Positions 15,974 to 23,656 of a DNA stretch of 32,509 nucleotides are shown here, piece after piece (the stretch's first letter is position 1; each line of letters starts with the position of its first letter). The position numbers and the translations under genes are program-made. The notes beneath the pieces were generated by a model. The model was not told the DNA's origin, searched no databases, and saw nothing but the letters and a program-made list of their open reading frames with translations. The DNA is from an uncultured bacterium (lineage in GTDB: Bacteria > Planctomycetota > Phycisphaerae > Phycisphaerales > SM1A02), in assembly GCA_903927725.1 (NCBI GenBank), contig CAIYOC010000102.1, forward strand, positions 1 through 32,509, given 5' to 3'.

Positions 15974-18531
15974 CGCGCAGCCCCCCGCTTCTGCCGCACG
16001 CGCCGATCGAGCTCGTCGCGCAGTCGATCGAGCTCCTGCCGGAGCAGGCGGCGATTCGGGTCGTCCTTGCCCTTCGCCAGCGCATCGCAATCGATCAACT
16101 TGAGCTGCCGGATGCACTCCCGCACCGGTGGGAGTTGCTTGTCGTCGAGCATCAACTGCCCACGGACCCCTTCGACGATGGTCTCGGTGACATCGTTGTC
16201 GCTCTTTGCAGCAGCGCGCGCATCGCGCCAGAGCGAGCCGAGGGAGCAGAGCGCACGAAGCATGTCGCGCTCGGTCGCTTCGAGCGTCGCGTCATCCGCA
16301 TTCGACAGACCTGACTCGAGCCGCTTGAGCGCTGCAACAGGCGACTCATCCGATGCCGAGCACCCAAGGATGAAGGGATACGAGGCCGATCGCTTGACCA
16401 GGGCCGACAGCGCGAGAACCAGTCGATCGCCGGCAGTGGCCGCGGGCTGTGTGGCTTGGCGTTCACGACGACCGAACTCTTCAAGCGATTCGGGGCCATC
16501 ATCGAGCCGCCACGAGTCGAGCGCACGCGCAACACGCCGGACAAACCCGATGCAGTCCGGGCGCGATCCATCGTCCGGCGCTGGATCAAGGGCACGATCA
16601 CCGAAACCGTCCAGATCGGCATCGGCCCACTCGGCAGGGTTGAGCGGGAAGCGATCCTGGTCATCGCGGACTCCGTCGCCGTCGCAATCGATTGTGTCGG
16701 AGCACGGGAGTCGCCCCTGATCGCGATCCTCCGTGGCGAGCACGGCTTCGTCCGCATTCTGGACGCCATCGTTGTCACGATCAGGATCCTTGTCATCCGT
16801 GATGCCATCACCATCGAGGTCGTTCTCCCCCGGAGAACCATTGACCAGCCCGTCACCATCAGTGTCTTCGAGCCGCTTGGTGCCATCGGCGGGGTACGCA
16901 TCGCGCAGGTCATCCATACCGTCGCCGTCGGTGTCAGGCTTCAACGGATCGGATCCCTTGATGACTTCGGCTGCATCGACCAGTCCGTCGTTTTCGTCAT
17001 CGGGATCCAGCGAGTCATCGATGCCATCGCCGTCGGTATCGAGCGAGCGTGCGGGATCGAGGGGGAACGCATCGGCCGCATCGCCAACACCGTCGCCGTC
17101 GGAGTCACGGCGCTGTGGATCCGTGCCCTTGATCCGCTCCAGCGTGTCGGGCAGCCCATCTCCGTCTGGATCGCCGAGCTTCCCGGCGGGCTGGGCCGAG
17201 GCATCCGCTGGCTTCGAGGCGGCGGCATCGGCTGGTGCGCTCTCAGAACCCGTGGATGGCTTCGGCGACTCGCGTGTCGCTGCGGACTGCGTTGACGCAG
17301 GATCGCTCGCCGCCGGCTGAGCAGGCTGCGGGCCCGTCGCCGGAGCCACAGGCTCCACCGGTCGCTTGATCGCTGGCGCACTCAGGCCAACGCCTGTCGG
17401 CGCCGGGGCAGGCGTGGTCGCCGTCGGTGCATTCGGCACAAGCGGATCCGTACCTTGAGCCAGTTCAAGCCGATCCGGCATCCCATCGTTGTCGTCATCG
17501 GGATCCATCGCATCGTCGATCCCATCCCCATCGGTGTCGAGCACGGTCGCCAACGCCGCACCCGTCGACGCCCCCGACGGCACCGCGTTCGCTGAACCCG
17601 CACGTCCACGCAGCACGATGGCCACGACGAGCAGCACCATCGAGAACCCGATCGCCACCGCGCCAGCCCAGAGCAACCGTCGATCGGTCCACGGGCTCTC
17701 GCGCGCCGGACCCGGCGCTGCATCGACCGAGGGCGACGTACGCATGGCCGCGCGTTCGCTCGGCGTCGAAACGCCAGCGGGCTCAAGGTGCAGCTCCCTG
17801 AGCGATGCCAGCCGGCCAATGCGATCCTTCGCCGCGACCGCCGCGAGCGCCCGCGCACCGAGTGCGGTGCGCGCCCCAGCTGCCGCGGGCTGGATCGCCA
17901 CCAAGGCTCGGCCCGACGATGGCATCGTCCCGGCGCGCATCGAGCAGAGTTCCACGACAGGCGGCACCGTGAAGAGGCCGATGCCCCAACTGACGGCCAT
18001 GGCATCGGCAGGCGTGAGCGCATGCAGCACGGCCATGACCAGCGCCGGCTGGCCGGCGATCCACGCCAGGCCCGCGGCCTCGCGAGCCGACTCAAGCGCA
18101 TCCAAGGTGCTGGCCTCGGAGCGCTGCATCACCCGCTGCTCGACCACGGCAGCCGGCAGCTCCACGCCGCGCTCGGACTGCGACCTGATCGATGCCCATG
18201 CCGCACGATCGGAAGCGAGCTTGGCCAGATCGGGCAATCCCTTCGCCCAGTCGTTCGGCGTCAGGATGATCGTGACGACTTCGACCGTCGCGCGACCGAA
18301 GTCATCTCGCCCGCCGGGGAGCAACCGCGAGACCGCCCATCGGCCAGACGGCAATTGACGGCCAATCATGCATGGTTCGCTCCGCAACGAGTCCATGTCT
18401 TCCTCGCGGGACACCCCACCGAACCCGAGCTCTTCGAGTGCCTGCCGTTCCCGCGCCATCACGCCACGCGACGCAGCCAGCGTGGTGTATCCGGCCTTCG
18501 AACCCAGGACATGGACGTCCGCGCGCGGCAT
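15970..18531 (-). CDS. GAP1-N1-like domain, membrane segment and thrombospondin type 3 calcium repeats
   Basis: 853 residues. The cytoplasmic N-terminal region (about 1-280) begins 'ADVHVLGSKAGYTTLAASRG', resembling the GAP1 N-terminal domain type 1; this match is tentative. A membrane segment spans about 286-307. Outside, one thrombospondin type 3 repeat (about 329-367: 'DTDGDGIDDAMDPDDDNDG') is followed by an Ala/Pro linker and then a block of further repeats (about 450-660), each with DxDxDG calcium loops such as 'DSDGDGVGD' and 'DTDGDGMDD'. Cysteines near 'PCSDTIDCDGDG' and 'RPDC' may form disulphides. The C-terminal 190 residues are helical and highly charged. It lies one base after the first GTPase gene. 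The layout suggests a receptor: an outer calcium-stiffened stalk linked to an inner GTPase-associated domain. Confidence 0.8.
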   Translation of the reverse strand: MPRADVHVLGSKAGYTTLAASRGVMARERQALEELGFGGVSREEDMDSLRSEPCMIGRQLPSGRWAVSRLLPGGRDDFGRATVEVVTIILTPNDWAKGLPDLAKLASDRAAWASIRSQSERGVELPAAVVEQRVMQRSEASTLDALESAREAAGLAWIAGQPALVMAVLHALTPADAMAVSWGIGLFTVPPVVELCSMRAGTMPSSGRALVAIQPAAAGARTALGARALAAVAAKDRIGRLASLRELHLEPAGVSTPSERAAMRTSPSVDAAPGPARESPWTDRRLLWAGAVAIGFSMVLLVVAIVLRGRAGSANAVPSGASTGAALATVLDTDGDGIDDAMDPDDDNDGMPDRLELAQGTDPLVPNAPTATTPAPAPTGVGLSAPAIKRPVEPVAPATGPQPAQPAASDPASTQSAATRESPKPSTGSESAPADAAASKPADASAQPAGKLGDPDGDGLPDTLERIKGTDPQRRDSDGDGVGDAADAFPLDPARSLDTDGDGIDDSLDPDDENDGLVDAAEVIKGSDPLKPDTDGDGMDDLRDAYPADGTKRLEDTDGDGLVNGSPGENDLDGDGITDDKDPDRDNDGVQNADEAVLATEDRDQGRLPCSDTIDCDGDGVRDDQDRFPLNPAEWADADLDGFGDRALDPAPDDGSRPDCIGFVRRVARALDSWRLDDGPESLEEFGRRERQATQPAATAGDRLVLALSALVKRSASYPFILGCSASDESPVAALKRLESGLSNADDATLEATERDMLRALCSLGSLWRDARAAAKSDNDVTETIVEGVRGQLMLDDKQLPPVRECIRQLKLIDCDALAKGKDDPNRRLLRQELDRLRDELDRRVRQKRGAAR

Positions 18532-18532
18532 G

Positions 18533-19675
18533 TCAGAGCTTGCCCATCCACCACAGCGTGATCACCGCTGCGCCCACGAGCAACGCACTGACCCCGATCC
18601 AGAACGTGACCAGGCCCACGCGCGCCTCGCGCTCCTCGCGTTCGTCCTCGGCCTGCTCCTCGCGAAGTTGCTCCGAGCGTCGAAGGCTCGCCTCGAGCTG
18701 CGAGCGCTCGAGCGATTCCTGCTCGTCAACCCGCTCCAGCCAATCGAGGCAGAACACCAGCGGCTCGACGACATCGCGCGGAGCGCGACGGTTGCGCGGG
18801 ATGACCGCGCCGCGAGGGGAACGCACCACGCTGGTCGCGCTGCTCGCGAAGGCCATCGTCCGCATGCCCCCAAGCTGCCGGAAGATCTGCGGATACAGGC
18901 GCTCCGCAAAGGCACGGGGCCCACCCTCGGCCCGGAGGAGCGGCACGTGCACATCGCACTTGGTGAGCACGACCACCACGGGCACGTCCTCGCCATTGGG
19001 CATCGACCGGAGCCGCTCGACGGCCGCGACAAGGCCGAAGGCATCCTCCTCGCGCTCGATCCCCGGCTTGAGGGCCACCGCAGGGTCGACGAGCAGGATG
19101 AGCGCCGCGGCACGGTCGACGGCATCACGCAGCTCGTTGCTCGCGGCATCCTGCGCACCGAGCGCGAACGCCGTGCGGAAGACTTCGCCCGGGTAGTCCA
19201 TCGCCGAGAGCAGCTTGGTGCGGCCATCGAGCGTGATGTCGATCTCGATCAGCGTGCTGCTCTGCGTGGACACCGGCCACTTCCCCGAATCCAGGTCCAT
19301 GGCCATGCGACGGAGTTCGGTGTGCAGGCGCCCCTCGCGCGCACGCGCACTGAGCGTGCGCACGGCATCGCCGGGCTGCGCCGGCCGTTCGGGAACGAAC
19401 CGACCATTCACCAGGCGGCACCCCTGCCATAGCGCTTCGTACAACCGCGTGATGAACACGGTCTTGCCGGAACCGCGACGGCCGAGCACCACGATGCGAT
19501 CACGAACGCCACCGGGCTGGAAGAACTCGCTTGAGGCCGCAGGAACACTCATGGGCGCCACGGCGGAAGAGGCCGTGCCATCGAACGCAAGACCATCGAA
19601 GGCCGCATCGAGCTCATGCGCCATCAACGTCTCGTCGCCCCGGTCGTGACCTTCTGGATGTGGCTTCGAGCCCAT
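18533..19675 (-). CDS. P-loop GTPase of double-GTPase type with C-terminal membrane anchor
   Basis: 380 residues from the ATG at 19675. The GTPase domain shows Walker A 'LGRRGSGKTVF' (about 62-72), switch-II-like 'MDYPGEVF' (about 157-164) and specificity motif 'VLTKCDVH' (about 234-241, TKCD for NKxD). A charged coiled coil (about 318-352) leads to a single C-terminal membrane segment (about 355-376), so the enzyme is tail-anchored with its GTPase domain in the cytoplasm. The start is uncertain: GGAAGGGG lies 9 bases before 19675, an alternative ATG at 19624 gives 363 residues, and an ATG at 19729 is less likely because a possible -10 element overlaps it. It is the first gene of the nine-gene unit. 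It pairs with the soluble GTPase four genes downstream; they probably act together, perhaps as a heterodimer. Confidence 0.85.
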   Translation of the reverse strand: MGSKPHPEGHDRGDETLMAHELDAAFDGLAFDGTASSAVAPMSVPAASSEFFQPGGVRDRIVVLGRRGSGKTVFITRLYEALWQGCRLVNGRFVPERPAQPGDAVRTLSARAREGRLHTELRRMAMDLDSGKWPVSTQSSTLIEIDITLDGRTKLLSAMDYPGEVFRTAFALGAQDAASNELRDAVDRAAALILLVDPAVALKPGIEREEDAFGLVAAVERLRSMPNGEDVPVVVVLTKCDVHVPLLRAEGGPRAFAERLYPQIFRQLGGMRTMAFASSATSVVRSPRGAVIPRNRRAPRDVVEPLVFCLDWLERVDEQESLERSQLEASLRRSEQLREEQAEDEREEREARVGLVTFWIGVSALLVGAAVITLWWMGKL

Positions 19676-19714
19676 CGCGCGGCGCCCCTTCCGCGCCCGC
19701 TGGGCGCAGGCCGG

Positions 19715-19720
19715 AGCATA
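19715..19720 (-). promoter_or_regulatory. Possible -10 element TATGCT for the nine-gene unit
   Basis: On the minus strand TATGCT lies about 40 bases before the chosen ATG. It is downstream of the sigma-factor terminator, where a promoter for the GTPase unit is expected. No good -35 is seen at 16-18 bases; TTTCAA is 19 bases upstream. Confidence 0.25.
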
Positions 19721-19750
19721 CTCGCGCAACGATTCCCCCTTGAAACACAG

Positions 19751-19777
19751 CCGCCTCCCGTGGAGCTCGGGAGGCGG
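19751..19777 (-). terminator. Hairpin between sigma factor gene and the GTPase unit
   Basis: CCGCCTCCCG (19751-19760) pairs perfectly with CGGGAGGCGG (19768-19777) around a 7-base loop. In the minus direction it is followed by CTGTGTTTC, a weak T-rich stretch. It lies about 90 bases after the sigma-factor stop and before the GTPase unit, so it probably separates the two transcripts. Confidence 0.6.
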
Positions 19778-19809
19778 TGGGAACGGTGGCTGTCGGTCGG
19801 GGGATCAGG

Positions 19810-19835
19810 CCGGCCGGCGATCATGCACCGGCCGG
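19810..19835. other. GC-rich inverted repeat downstream of the sigma factor gene
   Basis: CCGGCCGG occurs at 19810-19817 and again at 19828-19835, and can pair across a 10-base loop. A second pairing (CCCGGC with GCCGG around ATGC, 19837-19851) lies beside it. Neither has a T-run. They could stabilise the 3' end of the sigma-factor transcript or pause polymerase. Confidence 0.4.
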
Positions 19836-19869
19836 GCCCGGCATGCGCCGGACCCGCCGGAGGGGTCCA

Positions 19870-20844
19870 TCAAAGTTCCTTCATGCGGTGCTGCATCTGC
19901 GCCTTCATGCGCGCCAGGATGCTCGAGTGCATCTGGCTGACGCGGCTCTCGGAGAGGTCGAGCGTCATGCCGATTTCCTTCATCGTCATCTCCTCGTAGT
20001 AGTAGAGGACGACGATCAGGCGCTCGGCGCGCGACAGCCCCTTGGTCAGGAGCAGCTTGAGATCGGCCTTGCCCACCGACTGGAGCGGGTCAGCCTGGCG
20101 GTTGTCCTCGATCACGTCGATCTCGCGCACGTCGCGGCTCGAGTCGGTCTCGAACCATTTCCGGTTCAGGCTGACGGTGCCGACGGGGCGCGAATCCTTG
20201 ACGACCTTGTCGAAGTCCTCGCGCGACAGTCCGCTCTCGGCGAGCACTTCCTCGTCCGTCGGCTTGCGGCCGAGGCGACCTTGCAGGTCCTTGCGGATGC
20301 GCTCGACCTTCGCCGTCCGGCTGCGAACCAGGCGCGGCACCCAGTCCATGCTGCGCAGTTCGTCGTAGATCGCACCCTTCACGCGCTGCGCGCAGAAGGT
20401 CTCGAACTTCACGCCACGGCTGGGTTCGAAGCTCTTGATGGCATCCATGAGGCCGAACAGGCCGGCGGAGTTCTGGTCATCCACATCGACCTCGCTCGGC
20501 AACTTCATGCGAAGCCGCTCGGCGTTGAACTTGACGATGTGGAGGTAGTTCTCAATGAGCACGTTGCGCAGGCGCTCGAGCTCGACCGGGTTATCGCCAC
20601 TGGCCTGCAGCGTCTTGAAGGCCTGCCAGGTTGCGTCGATCGGCGAGACCTGCGCTGGCGCATCGACCACCTGCTCGGTCAGTTCGACCAGATCCTCGGT
20701 CTCGTGGTCGGCGAGCTCCTTGGCGGATCTCAGCCGCAGCGCGCTGGTAGCGGTCCGACCGCTGCGCTTCGGTGGCACACCACTGCCTCGGGCCACGCCC
20801 TTGACAGTTGATTCCTTCAATGCACGAGCATTCGCTCTGGACAT
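19870..20844 (-). CDS. FliA/WhiG-family RNA polymerase sigma factor
   Basis: 324 residues. A basic disordered N-terminal tail (about 1-75) precedes sigma region 2 ('NYLHIVKFNAERL', 'DDQNSAGLFGLMDAIKSFEPSRGVKFETFCAQRVKGAIYDELR' in pieces), region 3 ('VRSRTAKVERIRKDLQGRLGRKPTDEEV') and region 4 with its helix-turn-helix ('MTMKEIGMTLDLSESRVSQMHSSIL'). The order and wording match the sigma-28 FliA/WhiG group. In many bacteria these control flagellar or developmental genes; no flagellar genes are present here. The start ATG at 20844 has AAGGAG 9 bases upstream and is preferred over a TTG at 20865. It lies directly upstream of the nine-gene GTPase unit, separated by a hairpin. Whether it transcribes that unit is unknown. 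Confidence 0.93.
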   Translation of the reverse strand: MSRANARALKESTVKGVARGSGVPPKRSGRTATSALRLRSAKELADHETEDLVELTEQVVDAPAQVSPIDATWQAFKTLQASGDNPVELERLRNVLIENYLHIVKFNAERLRMKLPSEVDVDDQNSAGLFGLMDAIKSFEPSRGVKFETFCAQRVKGAIYDELRSMDWVPRLVRSRTAKVERIRKDLQGRLGRKPTDEEVLAESGLSREDFDKVVKDSRPVGTVSLNRKWFETDSSRDVREIDVIEDNRQADPLQSVGKADLKLLLTKGLSRAERLIVVLYYYEEMTMKEIGMTLDLSESRVSQMHSSILARMKAQMQHRMKEL

Positions 20845-20853
20845 GCGTGGTCG

Positions 20854-20859
20854 CTCCTT
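20854..20859 (-). promoter_or_regulatory. Shine-Dalgarno AAGGAG fixing the sigma factor start
   Basis: On the minus strand AAGGAG lies 9 bases before the ATG at 20844. It would fall inside the coding region if translation began at the upstream TTG (20865), so it supports the shorter protein. Confidence 0.6.
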
Positions 20860-20955
20860 GACCAAGGGGCCATTCGGCCCAGACCAGGTTCACGACGAGA
20901 CATCCGTGCCGCGTCGGCCTCTTCGGTGCCATCCATGGCTCCTCAAGGCGATGGG

Positions 20956-20985
20956 AACATAGCAGATGGTTTCCGGACGGTGCAA
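20956..20985 (-). promoter_or_regulatory. Sigma-70-like promoter for the sigma factor gene
   Basis: On the minus strand TTGCAC (20980-20985) and TATGTT (20956-20961) are separated by 18 bases. Transcription would begin near 20949 and leave a leader of about 105 bases before the ATG. This long leader contrasts with the short or absent leaders inferred elsewhere in the window. Confidence 0.45.
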
Positions 20986-21012
20986 GGCCACCAACCGACC
21001 TTTGTGCCAATT

Positions 21013-21909
21013 TCATTTCTCGGACTTGAGGAGGATCGGCACCGCCTGCCGGCGCACCTCCATCCGCACGACCACAGCATCGTGTGGTGCTCGCGGCCGG
21101 TCGCCGTCCATCTGGTAGCGCACCGGATCATCAGCACCCCTGACGACGATCGACTGCGCCCGCCAATGCATGAACCGCCGGGCGCGAGATTGTTGCCTGA
21201 GCCAGCACCGGATCACCCAGAACGATGCACCGATCGCCGTCGCGCACGGGAAGAAGCACGCATCAAGAAGCCCGTCATCATCGATCGCCATGGACGCCGG
21301 ATCGATGTGCGCGGCGTAGCGGCGCGAGTTGCCGACGACGAGGAATCCAGGGCCCGGCAGCGCCCACGGCGAACCATCAAGCTCCACACGAAGTCGCGGA
21401 GCGCGCCACGCGACGACCTGCCGAAGGATCGGCCTCGCGTAGGTGAGCTTGGAGATCGCGCCGGTTCGCGCGCCTGCGAGATCATGCACGACCTCGGCAT
21501 CGAGCCCGATGCCGCACATGGCCAGGAACGGCTCGCCGTTGACCAAGCCCAGATCCACGTGGCGAACGCGCCCACCGCGCAGTCGGTCGATCAAGGCCGG
21601 CAGATCACGGCTCATGCCGAAGTGCCGCGCGAACAGGTTCTCCGTGCCGAAGGGCAGGTTGCACAAGGGCACTCCCACGCGGGCGGCACTCATGGCGGCC
21701 GTGCGAACGGCCCCGTCCCCACCCATCACGACCAGCGCGTCGCGACCCGCCAACGGCTCGTCGAGCCACTGCTCGCTCGGCCCGGGCTCGGTGGCCAGGC
21801 GCCGCACCTCGAACCCTGCCGATTCGAGCGAGCGCTCGACGCCCACGCTGGCAGCTGCGGCCTTCCCGCCACCTGAGATCGGGTTGAAGATCACGAGGAC
21901 CCTGCGCAC
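21013..21909 (-). CDS. Diacylglycerol kinase-family lipid kinase (YegS/BmrU-like)
   Basis: 298 residues. The catalytic domain has 'FNPISGGGK' (8-16), the nucleotide-binding 'VVMGGDGAVR' (Asp65), 'LPFGTENLFARHFG' for the PxGTxND loop, and 'CGIGLDAEV'. These define the DAGK/sphingosine-kinase superfamily. The C-terminal half is the beta-sandwich that binds lipid ('SMAIDDDGLLDACFF'). It would phosphorylate a lipid such as diacylglycerol, using ATP, at the cytoplasmic membrane face. No ATG fits the start; GTG at 21909 gives the canonical 'RRVLVIFNP' N-terminus and is 6 bases after a TATCGT hexamer. A frame reading far upstream exists but runs antisense through the next gene. In the PxGTxND motif the final Asn-Asp reads Asn-Leu. 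The exact lipid substrate is unknown. Confidence 0.9.
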   Translation of the reverse strand: MRRVLVIFNPISGGGKAAAASVGVERSLESAGFEVRRLATEPGPSEQWLDEPLAGRDALVVMGGDGAVRTAAMSAARVGVPLCNLPFGTENLFARHFGMSRDLPALIDRLRGGRVRHVDLGLVNGEPFLAMCGIGLDAEVVHDLAGARTGAISKLTYARPILRQVVAWRAPRLRVELDGSPWALPGPGFLVVGNSRRYAAHIDPASMAIDDDGLLDACFFPCATAIGASFWVIRCWLRQQSRARRFMHWRAQSIVVRGADDPVRYQMDGDRPRAPHDAVVVRMEVRRQAVPILLKSEK

Positions 21910-21915
21910 CCGGGC

Positions 21916-21921
21916 ACGATA
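21916..21921 (-). promoter_or_regulatory. -10-like hexamer TATCGT, 6 bases before the GTG start
   Basis: On the minus strand TATCGT precedes the lipid kinase GTG start by 6 bases, with no Shine-Dalgarno sequence. It repeats the arrangement upstream of five other genes here and supports both the GTG start and a leaderless transcript. Confidence 0.4.
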
Positions 21922-21999
21922 GACCGACCGTGTGAGCGCTGGATGAAGGGGCGACGCCCATCCCGCGCGCAGCGATCCTCGCGGCGACCCGCGCCTTCG

Positions 22000-22029
22000 T
22001 TGGCGGCGTGGGCCGAGAACCCCTACGAT
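22000..22029 (+). promoter_or_regulatory. Promoter TTGGCG-18-TACGAT next to the BamD-like start
   Basis: TTGGCG (22000-22005) and TACGAT (22024-22029) have an 18-base spacer, and TACGAT ends 6 bases before the ATG at 22036. Transcription would start at about the A of the ATG. It would drive the BamD-like, LptE-like and ftsH genes. Confidence 0.5.
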
Positions 22030-22035
22030 CCATCC

Positions 22036-23145
22036 ATGCTGCGCATCGTGGCGCTTCTCGCCCCCATCGCCCTTGCGGCCCCCTGCTTCGGGCAGACGCA
22101 AGTCCTTGACGACAACGACCAATGGGTCGCTCCTGCCGGCGTGGCCCCCGGCAGCCCCGAAGGCCGCCTGCAGATCGTCCGAGAGACGCTCGCCCGCGGT
22201 GAGTACGCACGCGCCCAGAAGCTGGCCGATGCCTGGCTCGAGTCCTTCCCTGCCAACGGGCTCCGCGCCCGCTGCCTGCTCGCCCGCGGCGATGCGCTCT
22301 GGAAGGCTGGCAACGAGTACGACGCGCTGTTCGACTACGAAGAAGTCGCCCGGCGCTATCCATCGAGCGATGTCTTCGTGCTTGCCTTGCAGCGCGAGTA
22401 CACGATCGCGTGCGCTTACGCCGATGGTCTGAAGCGCCGCTTCTTCGGCACGGTGCGCATCGTCGACGCGACCGACGAAGCGGTCGAGATGCTCATCCGC
22501 ATCCAAGAGCGCCTGCCCGGCAGCCAGCTCGCGGAACAGGCGGGCATGCGGCTGGCCGACCATTACTTCGACACACGCCAGCTCGACATGGCGGCCGAGG
22601 CGTACGACCTCTTCGTGCAGAACTATCCGCGCAGCCCCCAGGTCGACAAGGCGCGGCTGCGGCTCATCTACTCGTACTGCGCATCGTTCCGCGGCCCCGA
22701 GCACAGCGCCAAGGGCTTGGTCGAGGCGCAGATCCGGCTGCGGGAACTCCAGGTTCGCGACCCCATGCTCGCCAATCGCATCGGTGCCGAGGCCCTGCTC
22801 GTGCGAATCGACGAGAGCGAGGCCCGCAAGCTGCTGTCCGAGGCCCGTTGGTACATCGACCAGGGCGACGTGGTGGGCGCCGAGCGCTTCATTCGTCGTC
22901 TCGTCACGCGATTCCCCCGCAGCGTGTCGACGCTCGATGCCCTCGACATCGCACCGGAACTGGCTTCGAAGTTGCCGGAGCATGCGAAGGCCGGCGCGCC
23001 GGATTACGCGGCGCTCCGCACCGCCATGCGTGCCGCCCTTGAACCCAAGCCGCTCGCCGCGCCTTCGGGCAGCGACGCGACGGCCGCGCCGGTCGAAGCG
23101 AGCCCGGCCGTGACCGTTGATCCCGCGAAGGACGTGGTGCCATGA
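22036..23145 (+). CDS. BamD-like tetratricopeptide-repeat envelope protein
   Basis: 369 residues. A signal peptide (1-20, ending 'APCFGQ') is followed by TPR-type helices ('RGEYARAQKLADAWLESFP', 'ARCLLARGDALWKAGNEYDALFDYEEVARRYP' in pieces, 'DMAAEAYDLFVQNYPRSP', 'GDVVGAERFIRRLVTRFPRS'). The repeat spacing and the 'YPxS' turns resemble BamD/YbgF, which assemble or steady outer-membrane proteins. No lipobox is present, unlike true BamD. The Ala/Pro-rich C-terminus (about 335-369) is disordered. The ATG at 22036 is used because upstream in-frame sequence lacks a signal. Its stop overlaps the LptE-like start (ATGA), so the two are coupled, and an outer-membrane biogenesis role is likely. It could also be a general TPR scaffold. 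Confidence 0.82.
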   Translation: MLRIVALLAPIALAAPCFGQTQVLDDNDQWVAPAGVAPGSPEGRLQIVRETLARGEYARAQKLADAWLESFPANGLRARCLLARGDALWKAGNEYDALFDYEEVARRYPSSDVFVLALQREYTIACAYADGLKRRFFGTVRIVDATDEAVEMLIRIQERLPGSQLAEQAGMRLADHYFDTRQLDMAAEAYDLFVQNYPRSPQVDKARLRLIYSYCASFRGPEHSAKGLVEAQIRLRELQVRDPMLANRIGAEALLVRIDESEARKLLSEARWYIDQGDVVGAERFIRRLVTRFPRSVSTLDALDIAPELASKLPEHAKAGAPDYAALRTAMRAALEPKPLAAPSGSDATAAPVEASPAVTVDPAKDVVP

Positions 23146-23651
23146 AGCTTCATGCAGCGCTCCTGCTGTGCCTCCTGGGTTCCATGGCCGCCTGCGACGG
23201 CGCACCCAAGTACGAATCAGGCCAGCGCTACGACAAGGGTGTTCGCACCGTGGCCGTGCCGGTCGCCAAGAACGCGACCTTCGATCGCAAGGTCGCCCCG
23301 GAGCTCACTGATGCGCTTGTGAAGGCCATCGAGTCAGGCACGCACTTCCGCGTGGCGAGCGAGGGCCGTGCCGACACGGTGCTGCGCGCCACGATCCGGA
23401 CCATCGATCTGCAGCAGATCAGCAAGAGCCGCGGCACGAGCCTGACCGAGGAAATGGCCCTGAACGTGACCGTCGATTACGAATGGATCGACCAGCGCAC
23501 GGGCAAACCGCTCGTCCAGCGCAATGGCTTCCGCGAATCCGCGGTCTTCGTCGCGAGCCTTCCCATCCAGCAGCCGATTGACTTGGCAAGGTTCCAAGTC
23601 GTCGAACAACTGGCCACGGCGATCGTTGACAGCATGCAGGCCGATTGGTGA
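23142..23651 (+). CDS. lptE: LptE-like lipopolysaccharide assembly lipoprotein
   Basis: 169 residues. A lipoprotein signal ends at Cys18 ('SMAAC'). The body reads 'GVRTVAVPVAKNATFDRKVAPEL', 'LVKAIESGTHFRVASEGRADTVLRATI' in pieces and 'VTVDYEWIDQRTGKPLV', the beta-strand pattern of LptE, which plugs the LptD barrel in the outer membrane and helps place lipopolysaccharide. It overlaps the BamD-like gene by 4 bases and abuts ftsH. Residue +2 after the cysteine is Asp, which in E. coli keeps lipoproteins in the inner membrane; whether that rule applies here is unknown. No LptD gene is in the window. The symbol follows the family match and is fairly secure. Confidence 0.8.
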   Translation: MKLHAALLLCLLGSMAACDGAPKYESGQRYDKGVRTVAVPVAKNATFDRKVAPELTDALVKAIESGTHFRVASEGRADTVLRATIRTIDLQQISKSRGTSLTEEMALNVTVDYEWIDQRTGKPLVQRNGFRESAVFVASLPIQQPIDLARFQVVEQLATAIVDSMQADW

Positions 23652-23656
23652 ACACC

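Larger units (their letters stand above)
6408..19675 (-). other. Nine-gene putative operon: double GTPase, GAP1-type proteins and ExbB/ExbD-like stator
   Basis: Nine minus-strand genes run from the GTPase at 19675 to the ExbD-like gene ending at 6408. Junctions are a 1-base gap (18532), 4-base overlaps (15970-15973, 14276-14279, 13041-13044, 9075-9078, 7358-7361), a 1-base overlap (8173) and one 28-base gap (12075-12102) with a good ribosome site. This is strong evidence for one co-translated unit. Eight of nine products carry at least one membrane segment, so they probably form one envelope complex. The gene set (two P-loop GTPases, two GAP1-type domains, a trypsin-like fold, zinc ribbons) resembles known GTPase-associated conserved neighbourhoods as I recall them; the ion-channel stator pair and calcium-binding repeats are notable additions. 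The function is unknown. Confidence 0.85.

Noticed and set aside
21910-23205. Large N-terminal extension of the lipid kinase
   Set aside because: It overlaps the BamD-like gene on the opposite strand and shows no domain; the kinase fold begins at the GTG at 21909.
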